This document shows, one piece after another, positions 15,068-23,606 of a stretch of 26,896 nucleotides of DNA (the stretch's first letter is position 1; each line of letters opens with the position of its first letter). The position numbers were made by a program, and so were the translations under genes. Origin of the DNA: an uncultured Bacilli bacterium (GTDB lineage: Bacteria; Bacillota_I; Bacilli_A; RF39; UBA660); contig CANNTX010000014.1 in NCBI GenBank assembly GCA_947522695.1, positions 1-26,896 on the forward strand, given 5' to 3'. The notes beneath the pieces are model-generated. The model did not search any database. It was not told where the DNA came from and worked only from the letters and a program-made list of their open reading frames with translations.

Positions 15068-16390
15068 ATGAATGATGATTTTGAAACTTTAGATGAAGAA
15101 TTAGAAAATGAAAACCAATATGAAGAAATGAGCGAACAATTTGATAATGAAAATGATGTACAATTAGAAGAAAACAACATTAATTATCCTGATATGTCAA
15201 ATTCATCTGAAAAATCTAATAACCAAAATTTATCTAATCCAATGAAAGAACTAGCCAAAAGTACAGCAATTACTGGAGCAACAGCTGTAGGGGCTAATGC
15301 CTATAATAAGTTTTCCCAAACAAATTTAGGAAGAAATTTAATATCAAAAGGGCAAAATACATTAAATACATTAAATCAAAGCAATAATCCTTTAGCTAAA
15401 CTTGCTGCCAATAAAGCAAATCGTATGATAAACCCTTTAAAAGGAATTTCTAATAACAATCCATTGACTACTACAAGTGCAAGTGGATTAAGATCTTTAC
15501 CAAAGAAAGATGGGCTTCCAGATAACAATCCATTTGATACAAAAGCACAAGGGTTAAGTAGCTTATTAAAAGGAAAAGGCGACACAGCTAATGCTCTATC
15601 CGGATTAATCGGGGGAAAAAAAGAAGGTGCTGCATCAATTTTAGGCAAAAAAAAATTATTTTTAATAAAATTAAAACTTATAGGAGCATTTATTGGTATA
15701 TTAGGAGCTGTTTTTGCTTTTCTATTCATTTGGTTTGTAATTGATGGTGATGAACAAGGTACTTTAGAACTAACAAATTGGAATATTAGTTCTAATCCTA
15801 GTCAAAATGAAACTGTTTCATCAGACTCCAATTTTGAAAGCAACAATAATGAAACACTATCAACTAGCTTAGGTGAAAAAATAGGTGAAGATGGAATAAG
15901 TGAATTAACTGATAAAATTAATAACGCTGGTAATAACAAATGTGACGGAACAAATGTAGCACAAAAAGTAGTAACTCTTATTGATGAAATAGGAAAAAAA
16001 GGTTATAAAATTCCTTATAGTAATAGCACAAGTGAATATAAATTAATAGATCCTGATTGGGGAAAAACAATTGATGGTAATGTAATCGGGGTAAACGAAT
16101 ATAGTCTTATTAATTGGGCTATTAATAGTGCTAATATAAATAATCCTATAACTAATATTAGTGATTACAATGATAGAGCAAATATAATTGATTTAGCATA
16201 TGGTAATCCAGGAAATCTAGTAATTAATGAAGATAAAGCATATATTATAGTTCAAAATACTGGTGAAAATGTTACCGTAGCTTATATTGATGCTAATGGA
16301 CTTGATTATAAAAAGTATTCATATCAAGAATTAGCTAATTATACTGTTATTGATATGAGTTCTTATTATTCTGCCAACTGTAAGAATTGA
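15068..16390 (+). CDS. Membrane protein with degenerate NlpC/P60-like extracellular domain
   Basis: This 440-residue protein has an acidic N-terminus and then a low-complexity Asn/Gly/Lys-rich cytoplasmic region to about residue 195. A single membrane helix (about 202-226) is followed by a Ser/Asn linker and an extracellular domain (about 285-440). The latter resembles NlpC/P60 peptidases: IPY at the start, 'D.DWGK', then a segment aligning with the catalytic DCSGF.WA. Here that segment is VNEYSLINWAI, with Glu344 at the Cys position, and the usual His of 'GD....HVGI' is Tyr392. The domain is therefore probably non-catalytic. Stop and start of the flanking genes lie within 50 bp, so it is part of the T4SS operon. 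Wall binding, or coupling of the wall to the channel, is a possible role. Confidence 0.6.
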   Translation: MNDDFETLDEELENENQYEEMSEQFDNENDVQLEENNINYPDMSNSSEKSNNQNLSNPMKELAKSTAITGATAVGANAYNKFSQTNLGRNLISKGQNTLNTLNQSNNPLAKLAANKANRMINPLKGISNNNPLTTTSASGLRSLPKKDGLPDNNPFDTKAQGLSSLLKGKGDTANALSGLIGGKKEGAASILGKKKLFLIKLKLIGAFIGILGAVFAFLFIWFVIDGDEQGTLELTNWNISSNPSQNETVSSDSNFESNNNETLSTSLGEKIGEDGISELTDKINNAGNNKCDGTNVAQKVVTLIDEIGKKGYKIPYSNSTSEYKLIDPDWGKTIDGNVIGVNEYSLINWAINSANINNPITNISDYNDRANIIDLAYGNPGNLVINEDKAYIIVQNTGENVTVAYIDANGLDYKKYSYQELANYTVIDMSSYYSANCKN

Positions 16391-16439
16391 AATATAATAA
16401 ATAATATTATATAATTTAAAGAAGAGAAGAGGGATTAAC

Positions 16440-18704
16440 ATGAAATTTAGAGTATCACCTAAAGATTTAATAATGTTTGTTATATATAGTATATTTTTAT
16501 TAATTTTATGTTCATTAGCAGTAATTAATTTAGCATCATTATTGAATGAAGGAAAGCTATATGGTTTTAATTTTTTTGCTGGTTTATTTCCACCTTATTT
16601 ACCTGCTACCTTATTAGTATTTATTGCTGTAATAGTATCAATATTTTTTAGTGTATCATCTTATATATTTGATCATGAAAAAGGTAGTGGAATAGGATTA
16701 AAAATTGGTGAAAAAGAAGAGGAAAAAGGTTATACCAGATTCACTACTGATAAAGAAATGAAAAATGCTGATGATGTCAAAAAAGTTGTTATTAGTGAAT
16801 TAACTAGTGAATATGGCGGAGTTCCTATGGTTAATGACGGTAAATCTATGTGGGTAGATAATGGTTCATATCATACCTTAGTTATCGGATCAACTGGTAA
16901 TGGTAAGAGTCAATGTGTTGTTGAACCAATGATTGAAAGCTTAGGCCGTAAAGGTGAATCAATGATTATTACCGATCCAAAAGGTGAGTTATATAGAGAC
17001 CACGCTAACTTTTTAAGAAGTAAAGGTTACAATATTATTACATTAAATTTCCGTGATCCGCAAATGGGAAATGCCTGGAATCCCTTGGCAATACCTTATG
17101 ATCTATATAAACAAGGAAACGAAGATAAAGCAATTGAATTATTAAAAGATGTTTCATTTAATATGGTTAATGATCCTAAAGCAAACGACCCTTTCTGGGG
17201 AAATGCCAGTATGGGATACTTTAATGGTTTAGCACTTGGTTTGTTTCAAGATGCTGAAGAAAAATATATTAATATTAATTCAATAAACTATATGGCCGCT
17301 GTCGGTGAAGAAAAAATGGGAATGAACAGTAACTTTTCGACAGAATACTTTAATTTAAAAGGTAAAGATTCAACACCATATAACTTTGCTAAATCAACAA
17401 TTACCGGTCCAACAGAAACAAGAACCAGTGTGTTATCCGTATTTAGTGAAAAAATGGAAAAATTTACAACTCAAAAGAACTTAAGTCAAATGCTTAGTTA
17501 TAGTGATTTTGATATGCATAAAATAGGTACTGAGAAAACTGCACTATTCGTCGTAATACACGATGAAAAAACAACATACCATCCATTAGCAACGATTTTC
17601 TTAAAACAAGCTTATGAAGTTTTAGTTGATGTTGCTCACAAATCACCAAAAGGAAAATTACCAATAAGGACAAACTTTATTTTAGATGAGTTTGCCAACA
17701 TGCCACCACTTAAAGATGTTACAGCAATGGTTTCAGCAGCTCGTTCAAGAAATATAAGATTTACCTTTATTATTCAGGGATTTTCTCAGTTAAATGATGT
17801 ATATGGTAAAGAACAAGCTGATACAATTAAAGGTAACTGTGGTAATAAAATATTTATTAATAGTAGTGATTTAGCAGATTTAGATGAAATAAGTAAATTA
17901 TGTGGTGAAATTAAATCAAAAGAAAAAGAAAAAACAGCATCACGTCCATTATTAACACCAAGTGATTTACAAAAACTAAAAAAATTTCAAGTTGTTATTT
18001 TAAGACAAAGAATGAACCCTTATAAAACTAAATTGACACCAAGTTATGAGATCAATTGGGGACATAGCGATGAAGAATCACCATTTATTGAAAGAAAACA
18101 AACGAATGTTGAAATATTTGATTTTAAAAAATATGTTCAAGATCAAAAACAAAGCAAGTTTCTAGAATCCGTTAATAATGGTGGAATGGGAATGAATGGA
18201 GCCGGTTTTGGTGGTGGAAAACCAATTGGTAATATTTTTGAAGGATTAAACAAACCTTCCGGAAATAGTACTCCATTTGGCGGAAATAGTGTCCCATTTG
18301 ATTTTAATAGTTTATTAAATCCAAAACCAAGTGATAAAAAAGATTTAGATAAAACTGACTTCTTAGATTTGCCAATGATTCAAAAAAATGCTAATGAACA
18401 AAATATAAATTCTAAGCCAGATTTTGATGTTGACAACATATTAAAAAAGATCGATGCTAAAATAGCTGAATTAGAAAAAGAAGAACAAGAAGAAAAAATG
18501 AAGCAAAATAATCAAGCAAATAAAATTACTGATTACGATAAGTTAGATTCAACTGTGGTCGAAAAATTTGATGACTTCTTTAAACAAAGCGATAATTCCA
18601 AGAACAATGTTAAGGATGAACCTAAGATTGTCGTTGATAAAGATAGCAAAATTGTTAACGATCCAAGTGATGATGAATACTTTGACGATTTCTTTAGTGA
18701 ATAA
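16440..18704 (+). CDS. virD4: VirD4/TraG-type T4SS coupling ATPase
   Basis: This 754-residue protein brings substrates to the T4SS channel. Two N-terminal membrane helices (about 10-34 and 53-77) lead to the cytosolic motor with Walker A GSTGNGKS at residues 150-157 and Walker B ILDEFANMP starting at about 414. The 'ARSRNIRFTFIIQGFSQL' motif typical of TraG/VirD4 is present. The C-terminal ~190 residues are hydrophilic, with Gly/Asn-rich and Lys/Glu-rich segments and an acidic end. They lie beyond the motor and may recruit substrate. An AGAGGG site precedes the ATG. A coupling protein implies real substrates, but no relaxase is present in the window. Confidence 0.93.
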   Translation: MKFRVSPKDLIMFVIYSIFLLILCSLAVINLASLLNEGKLYGFNFFAGLFPPYLPATLLVFIAVIVSIFFSVSSYIFDHEKGSGIGLKIGEKEEEKGYTRFTTDKEMKNADDVKKVVISELTSEYGGVPMVNDGKSMWVDNGSYHTLVIGSTGNGKSQCVVEPMIESLGRKGESMIITDPKGELYRDHANFLRSKGYNIITLNFRDPQMGNAWNPLAIPYDLYKQGNEDKAIELLKDVSFNMVNDPKANDPFWGNASMGYFNGLALGLFQDAEEKYININSINYMAAVGEEKMGMNSNFSTEYFNLKGKDSTPYNFAKSTITGPTETRTSVLSVFSEKMEKFTTQKNLSQMLSYSDFDMHKIGTEKTALFVVIHDEKTTYHPLATIFLKQAYEVLVDVAHKSPKGKLPIRTNFILDEFANMPPLKDVTAMVSAARSRNIRFTFIIQGFSQLNDVYGKEQADTIKGNCGNKIFINSSDLADLDEISKLCGEIKSKEKEKTASRPLLTPSDLQKLKKFQVVILRQRMNPYKTKLTPSYEINWGHSDEESPFIERKQTNVEIFDFKKYVQDQKQSKFLESVNNGGMGMNGAGFGGGKPIGNIFEGLNKPSGNSTPFGGNSVPFDFNSLLNPKPSDKKDLDKTDFLDLPMIQKNANEQNINSKPDFDVDNILKKIDAKIAELEKEEQEEKMKQNNQANKITDYDKLDSTVVEKFDDFFKQSDNSKNNVKDEPKIVVDKDSKIVNDPSDDEYFDDFFSE

Positions 18705-18709
18705 AATAA

Positions 18710-18738
18710 TTGAAGTTTTCTACTAAATTTAGTAATAT
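18710..18738 (+). promoter_or_regulatory. Possible promoter with overlapping operator-like palindrome
   Basis: TTGAAG (18710-18715) and TAATAT (18733-18738) are 17 bp apart, each matching four of six bases. A perfect 14-bp palindrome, TACTAAATTTAGTA (18721-18734), lies between them and touches the -10 box, where a repressor could bind. The sequence is very AT-rich, so chance is a real alternative. Confidence 0.35.
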
Positions 18739-18757
18739 TAATATAGAAGGTGATTAA

Positions 18758-19315
18758 ATGAATAAAATGAACAAAACTTTATTAGGAATAATGTTAGTTG
18801 CAATAATTGTTGTTGTTACAATTGGAACAAGTTTTTCTTATATGACCAGTGGTTTAGACGGAAGTGTTCAATTAGACGTTATTAAAGTAAAAGATGGTAA
18901 AATGGTTGCAGCCTATCAAGGTAATAACCCCGTATTTAAATCAAGAGATTATGAAAAACAAGGAGAACTTATTGGATCTAAAACATTTTCACTAACAGGT
19001 ACAAATAATAGTTCAACCGATATTATTAATTATAAGTTATCTTTAATAGTAAACTATAACGAATATGAAGATAATGAAGTATATTTTATCCTAGGTGGTA
19101 AAACCGATGAAAATGGTGTTAAAACAGAATTTGCTGATGCTAAGACTAAATATTATTTAAATAAGCAAAAAGGTCAAAGTGTAATGGATTTAGGTAATGG
19201 TTTCTTTAGTACAGAAGCTAAAGATAGTGTTCATACCTATGTAATCTATTATTACACCACAAACACTAAAGCAAATAAAAATTTTGAAACAAGAATTCTA
19301 TTTAGTGCTGCATAA
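18758..19315 (+). CDS. Small secreted protein, TasA/camelysin-like appearance
   Basis: This 185-residue protein has an N-terminal hydrophobic segment (about residues 7-27, ending in TSFSYMT) and a beta-rich secreted domain containing 'FSLTGTNNSSTDIINYKLSL'. The layout resembles small SipW-processed fibre proteins such as TasA/CalY, in which a leader ending in AY/SY precedes a beta sandwich, but similarity is weak and no SipW peptidase is visible. It has a good AGAAGGTGA ribosome-binding site and a terminator right behind it. It directly follows the coupling protein. It could be an operon-encoded surface component or a substrate of the system. Unknown function is the fair default. Confidence 0.6.
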   Translation: MNKMNKTLLGIMLVAIIVVVTIGTSFSYMTSGLDGSVQLDVIKVKDGKMVAAYQGNNPVFKSRDYEKQGELIGSKTFSLTGTNNSSTDIINYKLSLIVNYNEYEDNEVYFILGGKTDENGVKTEFADAKTKYYLNKQKGQSVMDLGNGFFSTEAKDSVHTYVIYYYTTNTKANKNFETRILFSAA

Positions 19316-19318
19316 ATT

Positions 19319-19345
19319 CCAGATAGTTTATCTGGTTTTTCTTTT
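19319..19345 (+). terminator. Rho-independent terminator
   Basis: CCAGATA (19319-19325) pairs with TATCTGG (19329-19335) around GTT, followed by a T-rich run TTTTTCTTTT. It marks the right end of the T4SS transcription unit. Confidence 0.85.
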
Positions 19346-19364
19346 GCTAAAAAATCTTAAAAAA

Positions 19365-19394
19365 TTACAACAAACATTTATTATATGATATACT
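19365..19394 (+). promoter_or_regulatory. Possible promoter for the 19418 gene
   Basis: TTACAA (19365-19370) and TATACT (19389-19394) are separated by 18 bp, between the preceding terminator and the next ribosome-binding site. A new start site is expected here because the upstream unit is terminated. The boxes are imperfect. Confidence 0.35.
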
Positions 19395-19417
19395 TTTATC
19401 ATAAGGTAGTGATAAAT

Positions 19418-21316
19418 ATGGATAGTGATAAAAAAAGAAAAATAATTAATTCAAGTAAAGGTGAATTTATAAATTTTTTAAATAATGATTATAACGGCGA
19501 AATTATTAATTTATTAGACGACGAAGGAGTTGATTATTTAAAAGAATACATCGATATCGAAGGAAGAATAACATACATTTTAAGTTGGTCTAAATATGCT
19601 AATTCTTTGTTTAACAATCAACGCTTTTTAGATTTATTTTTAAGTACTGATATATCAAATTACTATGCAACATTATCTATGTTAGATGAAAGAACTTGCA
19701 ATTTAATAGTAAATAGATGTATAGAACTAAATAAAGATATGAAATTTATATCAGAATTAATTGGTTATTTTAATAAGGATTATCAATTAAAATTTATTGA
19801 TAAGTATGATTATCCAAATGATTTAATATATGAAATGTTAAAAAGAAGACCTAATATAGTTGGTAAAAAAATATTAGAAAAATATAACATAGATTTGTTA
19901 TCACATAATATATCAATAAAAAATTTAGTAGATGCTGGTAAATCACTCGCATTTGATGAAATGGCCAAAAGAAATGGAGATTCATATGTTAGTTCGGGTG
20001 TGGAAATCTTCTTTTTATCATCTGATTTATTAAATATGGATGTAGCCCAAAAATTATGGAATGAGTTAAATGTTTATGAGTATAGATTCTTAATTAATGA
20101 TGCTAATTATTGTGGTGATCCAACCAATTTAAATAATTATGCTAAAACAAAAGAAGAAGAGTTTATTTTAAATAAAGAATATCCTGAATCATACAAAAAT
20201 ATTTTTAACATGATAAATAAATTAAGTAACCTAGATTCAAGTTCCAATGAATATCATGATATTTTTAGAAATTTAATTAGACAAATCCAAATATTTCCTA
20301 ATGAATATACTAATCTTAGAGAGCTTATATTTAATGGTGAATTTGATGAAGTAATTAATTTAATAACAAAATCATTAGAAGAGAAAAAGTCAGATTACAT
20401 TATAGATTATCATTTTGAAGAAAACTACTATAATGTAATGTATGATTTAAGAGAATTATTAGAGTTTTACTATGCAGGTAATATTGACATTCCTGAAGAT
20501 AGACTTTATTTATACCAACAAATATTAAATATAGATATGTTATCATCACAAGAAAAAATCGAGTTACATAATGCGTTAAAACAATATAATATGATGGAAA
20601 TTTTTTATGACGACATGTCATTTGCTAGAAAACAAGTTAGAAAAGCCATAAAAGATTACTCTATGGTTAAAGAAGAATTAGTTAAATTTAAAGATGAAGA
20701 ACTATCTAATGAATATGGTGTTGATGTTTATAATATTGAAGATAATCCTTTCTTTGCTATTGTTAAATCAAATATAAATGCTGAAGATAACTTGCCAGTG
20801 GGACACTCATATTCGTTAGTTGGAAATGGTTGCATATCTGTTTTTGGTACTCCCAAATATAGTGACACATATGTATATGATTCTAGCGACTTAAATCCAG
20901 AACAAATTGTTCATGTTTTTCCAAGAGATTCATTTACAATGTATAGACCTTTTAGTTTTACAGATCAAGCAACTAATAGAGTTGAACAACTTATGATGCC
21001 TGATGAATTACTTTACAATAAAAGAACATATAATGAAATATTAATATTAGAGCGTGGAAAAAAAGAAACAGACATAGATTCTAGAATACCTAAATTAAAA
21101 AGAATCGCGTTATATTGTGTTGACCAAATTACCGCTAAAGATGTAGAAACAGCTAAAATACATAATATTGGAATAATGCTAATTAATTCTAAAAAATATA
21201 ATAAGGGGATTGAAATGCCAGCAAGCGTATATAGACATCTTGGAAATGATGATTTTAATATATATATGAAAAATGGTACTTCATATGAAATTGAAGAACA
21301 TAAGAAAAATAGATAA
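19418..21316 (+). CDS. Large protein of unknown function
   Basis: About 632 residues from ATG 19418, preceded by AAGGTAG. The in-frame ATG at 19385 overlaps the likely -10 region. I do not recognise the family. The N-terminal ~400 residues look all-helical and soluble, with no signal peptide or membrane helix. The C-terminal ~190 residues form a mixed alpha/beta domain: 'GHSYSLVGNGCISVFG', 'EQIVHVFPRDSFTMYRPFSF', 'MPDELLYNKRTYNEILI', and finally 'RIALYCVDQITAKDVETAK' with 'IGIMLINSKKY'. The last part reads like a strand-helix-strand unit that decides a position or ligand. The gene is followed after 14 bp by a radical SAM enzyme, so the two may work together. It lies just outside the T4SS operon, so an effector or immunity role cannot be excluded. 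Confidence 0.75.
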   Translation: MDSDKKRKIINSSKGEFINFLNNDYNGEIINLLDDEGVDYLKEYIDIEGRITYILSWSKYANSLFNNQRFLDLFLSTDISNYYATLSMLDERTCNLIVNRCIELNKDMKFISELIGYFNKDYQLKFIDKYDYPNDLIYEMLKRRPNIVGKKILEKYNIDLLSHNISIKNLVDAGKSLAFDEMAKRNGDSYVSSGVEIFFLSSDLLNMDVAQKLWNELNVYEYRFLINDANYCGDPTNLNNYAKTKEEEFILNKEYPESYKNIFNMINKLSNLDSSSNEYHDIFRNLIRQIQIFPNEYTNLRELIFNGEFDEVINLITKSLEEKKSDYIIDYHFEENYYNVMYDLRELLEFYYAGNIDIPEDRLYLYQQILNIDMLSSQEKIELHNALKQYNMMEIFYDDMSFARKQVRKAIKDYSMVKEELVKFKDEELSNEYGVDVYNIEDNPFFAIVKSNINAEDNLPVGHSYSLVGNGCISVFGTPKYSDTYVYDSSDLNPEQIVHVFPRDSFTMYRPFSFTDQATNRVEQLMMPDELLYNKRTYNEILILERGKKETDIDSRIPKLKRIALYCVDQITAKDVETAKIHNIGIMLINSKKYNKGIEMPASVYRHLGNDDFNIYMKNGTSYEIEEHKKNR

Positions 21317-21330
21317 AGAGGAAACATAAT

Positions 21331-22122
21331 ATGTTTAAAAGAATATATATTGAGATAACCAATGTTTGTAATTTAAATTGCCCATTTTGTCCTCAAATCA
21401 AAAGAGAAAAAGAATTTATGAATATTGAAAATTTTACTACAATAATTAATAAAATCAAGAATTACACCAATCACATTTATTTACATATTAAAGGTGAACC
21501 TTTAATGCACCCTAATTTAGATGAAATAATTAAAATAGCAAATATGAATAATTTAAATGTAAATATAACAACTAATGGAAGATTATTAAAAGACAAAATA
21601 GATATTATAAATAATAACAAAATAAGGCAAATAAATATCTCATTACATAGTTTTAATTCTTTGGATGAAGTAAAAGATATAGTTAAGTTATGTGATAATA
21701 TCAAGAATACATATATTAATTTTAGGTTATGGAATGATTTAGATAATAAAGAAATATTTGATTTTTTAGATAAACATTATAATGTTAAAATTAACAGAAA
21801 AAATTTAAGAAATAACTTAAATGATCATACATTTTTAAGCGTTGATAAAAAGTTTGATTGGCCAAGTTTGAACATACCTGTTATTAGCACAAAAGGTACA
21901 TGTAAAGCTTTAAAAGATCAAATTGGAATTCTTGTTAATGGTGATGTTGTTAGTTGTTGCTTAGATAATAATGGTGATAATAAATTAGGAAATGTATTAC
22001 AGCAAGACTTAAATGAAATTATTAATTCTAGTAAATATCAAGAAATATTAAATGGGTTTAATAGACATGAATTAGTAAGTCCTTTATGCCAAAGATGTGG
22101 TTATAGGGAAAGATTTAAATAG
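21331..22122 (+). CDS. Radical SAM/SPASM-type enzyme
   Basis: This 263-residue protein has the cluster-binding motif CNLNCPFC (Cys13, Cys17, Cys20), which binds a [4Fe-4S] cluster and S-adenosylmethionine. A GEP motif (HIKGEPLMHP) and a triose-phosphate-isomerase-barrel-like core follow. At the C-terminus Cys191, Cys209/210 and the pair Cys253/Cys256 around 'LGNV' resemble the SPASM domain that holds an auxiliary cluster. SPASM enzymes often modify peptides or proteins, but others act on sugars or carry out dehydrogenations. No short precursor peptide gene is seen nearby. AAAGAGGAA is the ribosome-binding site. The gene follows the unknown protein at 19418 by 14 bp and is probably co-transcribed. 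Confidence 0.9.
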   Translation: MFKRIYIEITNVCNLNCPFCPQIKREKEFMNIENFTTIINKIKNYTNHIYLHIKGEPLMHPNLDEIIKIANMNNLNVNITTNGRLLKDKIDIINNNKIRQINISLHSFNSLDEVKDIVKLCDNIKNTYINFRLWNDLDNKEIFDFLDKHYNVKINRKNLRNNLNDHTFLSVDKKFDWPSLNIPVISTKGTCKALKDQIGILVNGDVVSCCLDNNGDNKLGNVLQQDLNEIINSSKYQEILNGFNRHELVSPLCQRCGYRERFK

Positions 22123-22233
22123 TCAAAATAATACATAATTTATAAAAGTGGTTCCAAAATGTGTAAATTTGTAACAAAAGTCGTTCAAAAAACGTGATAT
22201 ATTATTGTTATAAGATAAAGATAGAGGAATAGA

Positions 22234-23565
22234 ATGAAGAAAAAAAGTTGGATATTAATAATAATAATTTTGTTTTGTATAGGTCTATCCATTTTATTAT
22301 TAAATATTGTTAAAAGAATCAATATTGATAAATTAATAATAAAAGAAGTTATAAAACCTTATGGAGAAACAATTACAATTAATGATTTTCTAAAAAAAGA
22401 TATTAAAAATGTTAAATGCAATCAAGACTTAGAAAATATTAAAGAAATAGGTAATTATGAAATCAAAATTATAGTTGATAATAATGAGTACATATCAAAA
22501 TTAATTATATATGATAACGTTATAGATAAAATAGAGTTAAAAGAAGTTACAATGTGCATTGATGAAGAATTACCCTCTATTAAAGATTTTATAGTCAATG
22601 ATATTGATTTGTCTTTGTATAAATATGATGAGTTATTGCTAAAAAAAGAGTTAGGAACTCAAGAAGTACTAGTTAAAATATATGATAATTATAATAATAA
22701 ATTTGAAGGAAATACTAAATTAACCATTATAGAGGATACAGAATCACCCGTATTTAGCGGATTAAAAAATATTACATTAGAGGCTGGAAATAAATATAAT
22801 TTATATTCTAATGTTAAAGCAGTAGATGAGAGATTTGGTGATGTTAATTTTACAGTTGATGATAGCAGTGTTAAATATGATGTTCCTGGTAATTATAAAA
22901 TAAAATATTATGCAGAAGATAAACTTGGAAATAAAACTATTAAATACCGAAATATAAAAATTATTGAAAAAGACATTACATATAAAATAGATAATTTTCC
23001 TACGTATTATCAATATCCTGATTATCCTAATGGATGTGAAAGTTCCGCCTTATATAACTTACTTAGATTCTATAAGATCAATGTTAGTATGAGTCAAATA
23101 GTAAATTCATTAAAAAAAGGTGATGGTCCTCATTATGAAGATGGCATTTATTATGGAGGCAATCCTGAAATTGAATTTGTAGGCGATCCTGCTGATGAAC
23201 ACGGTTATGGCGTCTATCAAAAACCAATAATAGAAGTAGCTAATAAATTTAAATCAGGTATGGTTGATTATACAGGACATTCTTTAGATGACGTATTACA
23301 AATAGTAAAAAAAGGTATACCTGTTCAAATTTGGGCATCAGTTAATATGCAAAATACCGATATATGTACAAACTGGATTTATAAACCAACGGGTGAAAAA
23401 ATAAATTGGATATGTAAATTACATAGTGTCGTTGTAATTGGATTTAATAAAAATAAAGTTTTTGTATCTGATTCTTATACAGGTAAAATAGAAAGTTATA
23501 ATCGAAAACAACTTGAAAAAATATATAATCTTTATGGTAAAAGAGCCATATACTATCCTAATTAA
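22234..23565 (+). CDS. Membrane-anchored C39-like cysteine peptidase with Ig-like domains
   Basis: This 443-residue protein begins with a membrane helix (about residues 5-26) and has two Ig-like segments. The second (about 165-248) contains 'DERFGDVNFTVD...VPGNYKIKYYAEDKLGN', a DUF5011-like pattern. The C-terminal domain (about 250-443) is of the C39-like peptidase type (PF13529), with NGCESSALYNLL (Cys268), LHSVVVIGF (His397) and SDSYTG (Asp413), so the catalytic residues are in place. Anchored outside the membrane, it probably cleaves a surface or wall protein. It is unlike the ABC-transporter-linked C39 domains because no transporter is present. About 110 bp separate it from the radical SAM gene. 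Confidence 0.85.
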   Translation: MKKKSWILIIIILFCIGLSILLLNIVKRINIDKLIIKEVIKPYGETITINDFLKKDIKNVKCNQDLENIKEIGNYEIKIIVDNNEYISKLIIYDNVIDKIELKEVTMCIDEELPSIKDFIVNDIDLSLYKYDELLLKKELGTQEVLVKIYDNYNNKFEGNTKLTIIEDTESPVFSGLKNITLEAGNKYNLYSNVKAVDERFGDVNFTVDDSSVKYDVPGNYKIKYYAEDKLGNKTIKYRNIKIIEKDITYKIDNFPTYYQYPDYPNGCESSALYNLLRFYKINVSMSQIVNSLKKGDGPHYEDGIYYGGNPEIEFVGDPADEHGYGVYQKPIIEVANKFKSGMVDYTGHSLDDVLQIVKKGIPVQIWASVNMQNTDICTNWIYKPTGEKINWICKLHSVVVIGFNKNKVFVSDSYTGKIESYNRKQLEKIYNLYGKRAIYYPN

Positions 23566-23606
23566 GCTAACAGAAAGAATATATTAAAAATATCATGGAG
23601 GATAAA

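Noticed and set aside
22123..22233. Promoter or riboswitch in the gap before the C39-like peptidase gene
   Set aside because: TGATATATT near 22195-22203 looks like an extended -10, but no -35 lies at proper spacing and no stable fold is evident.
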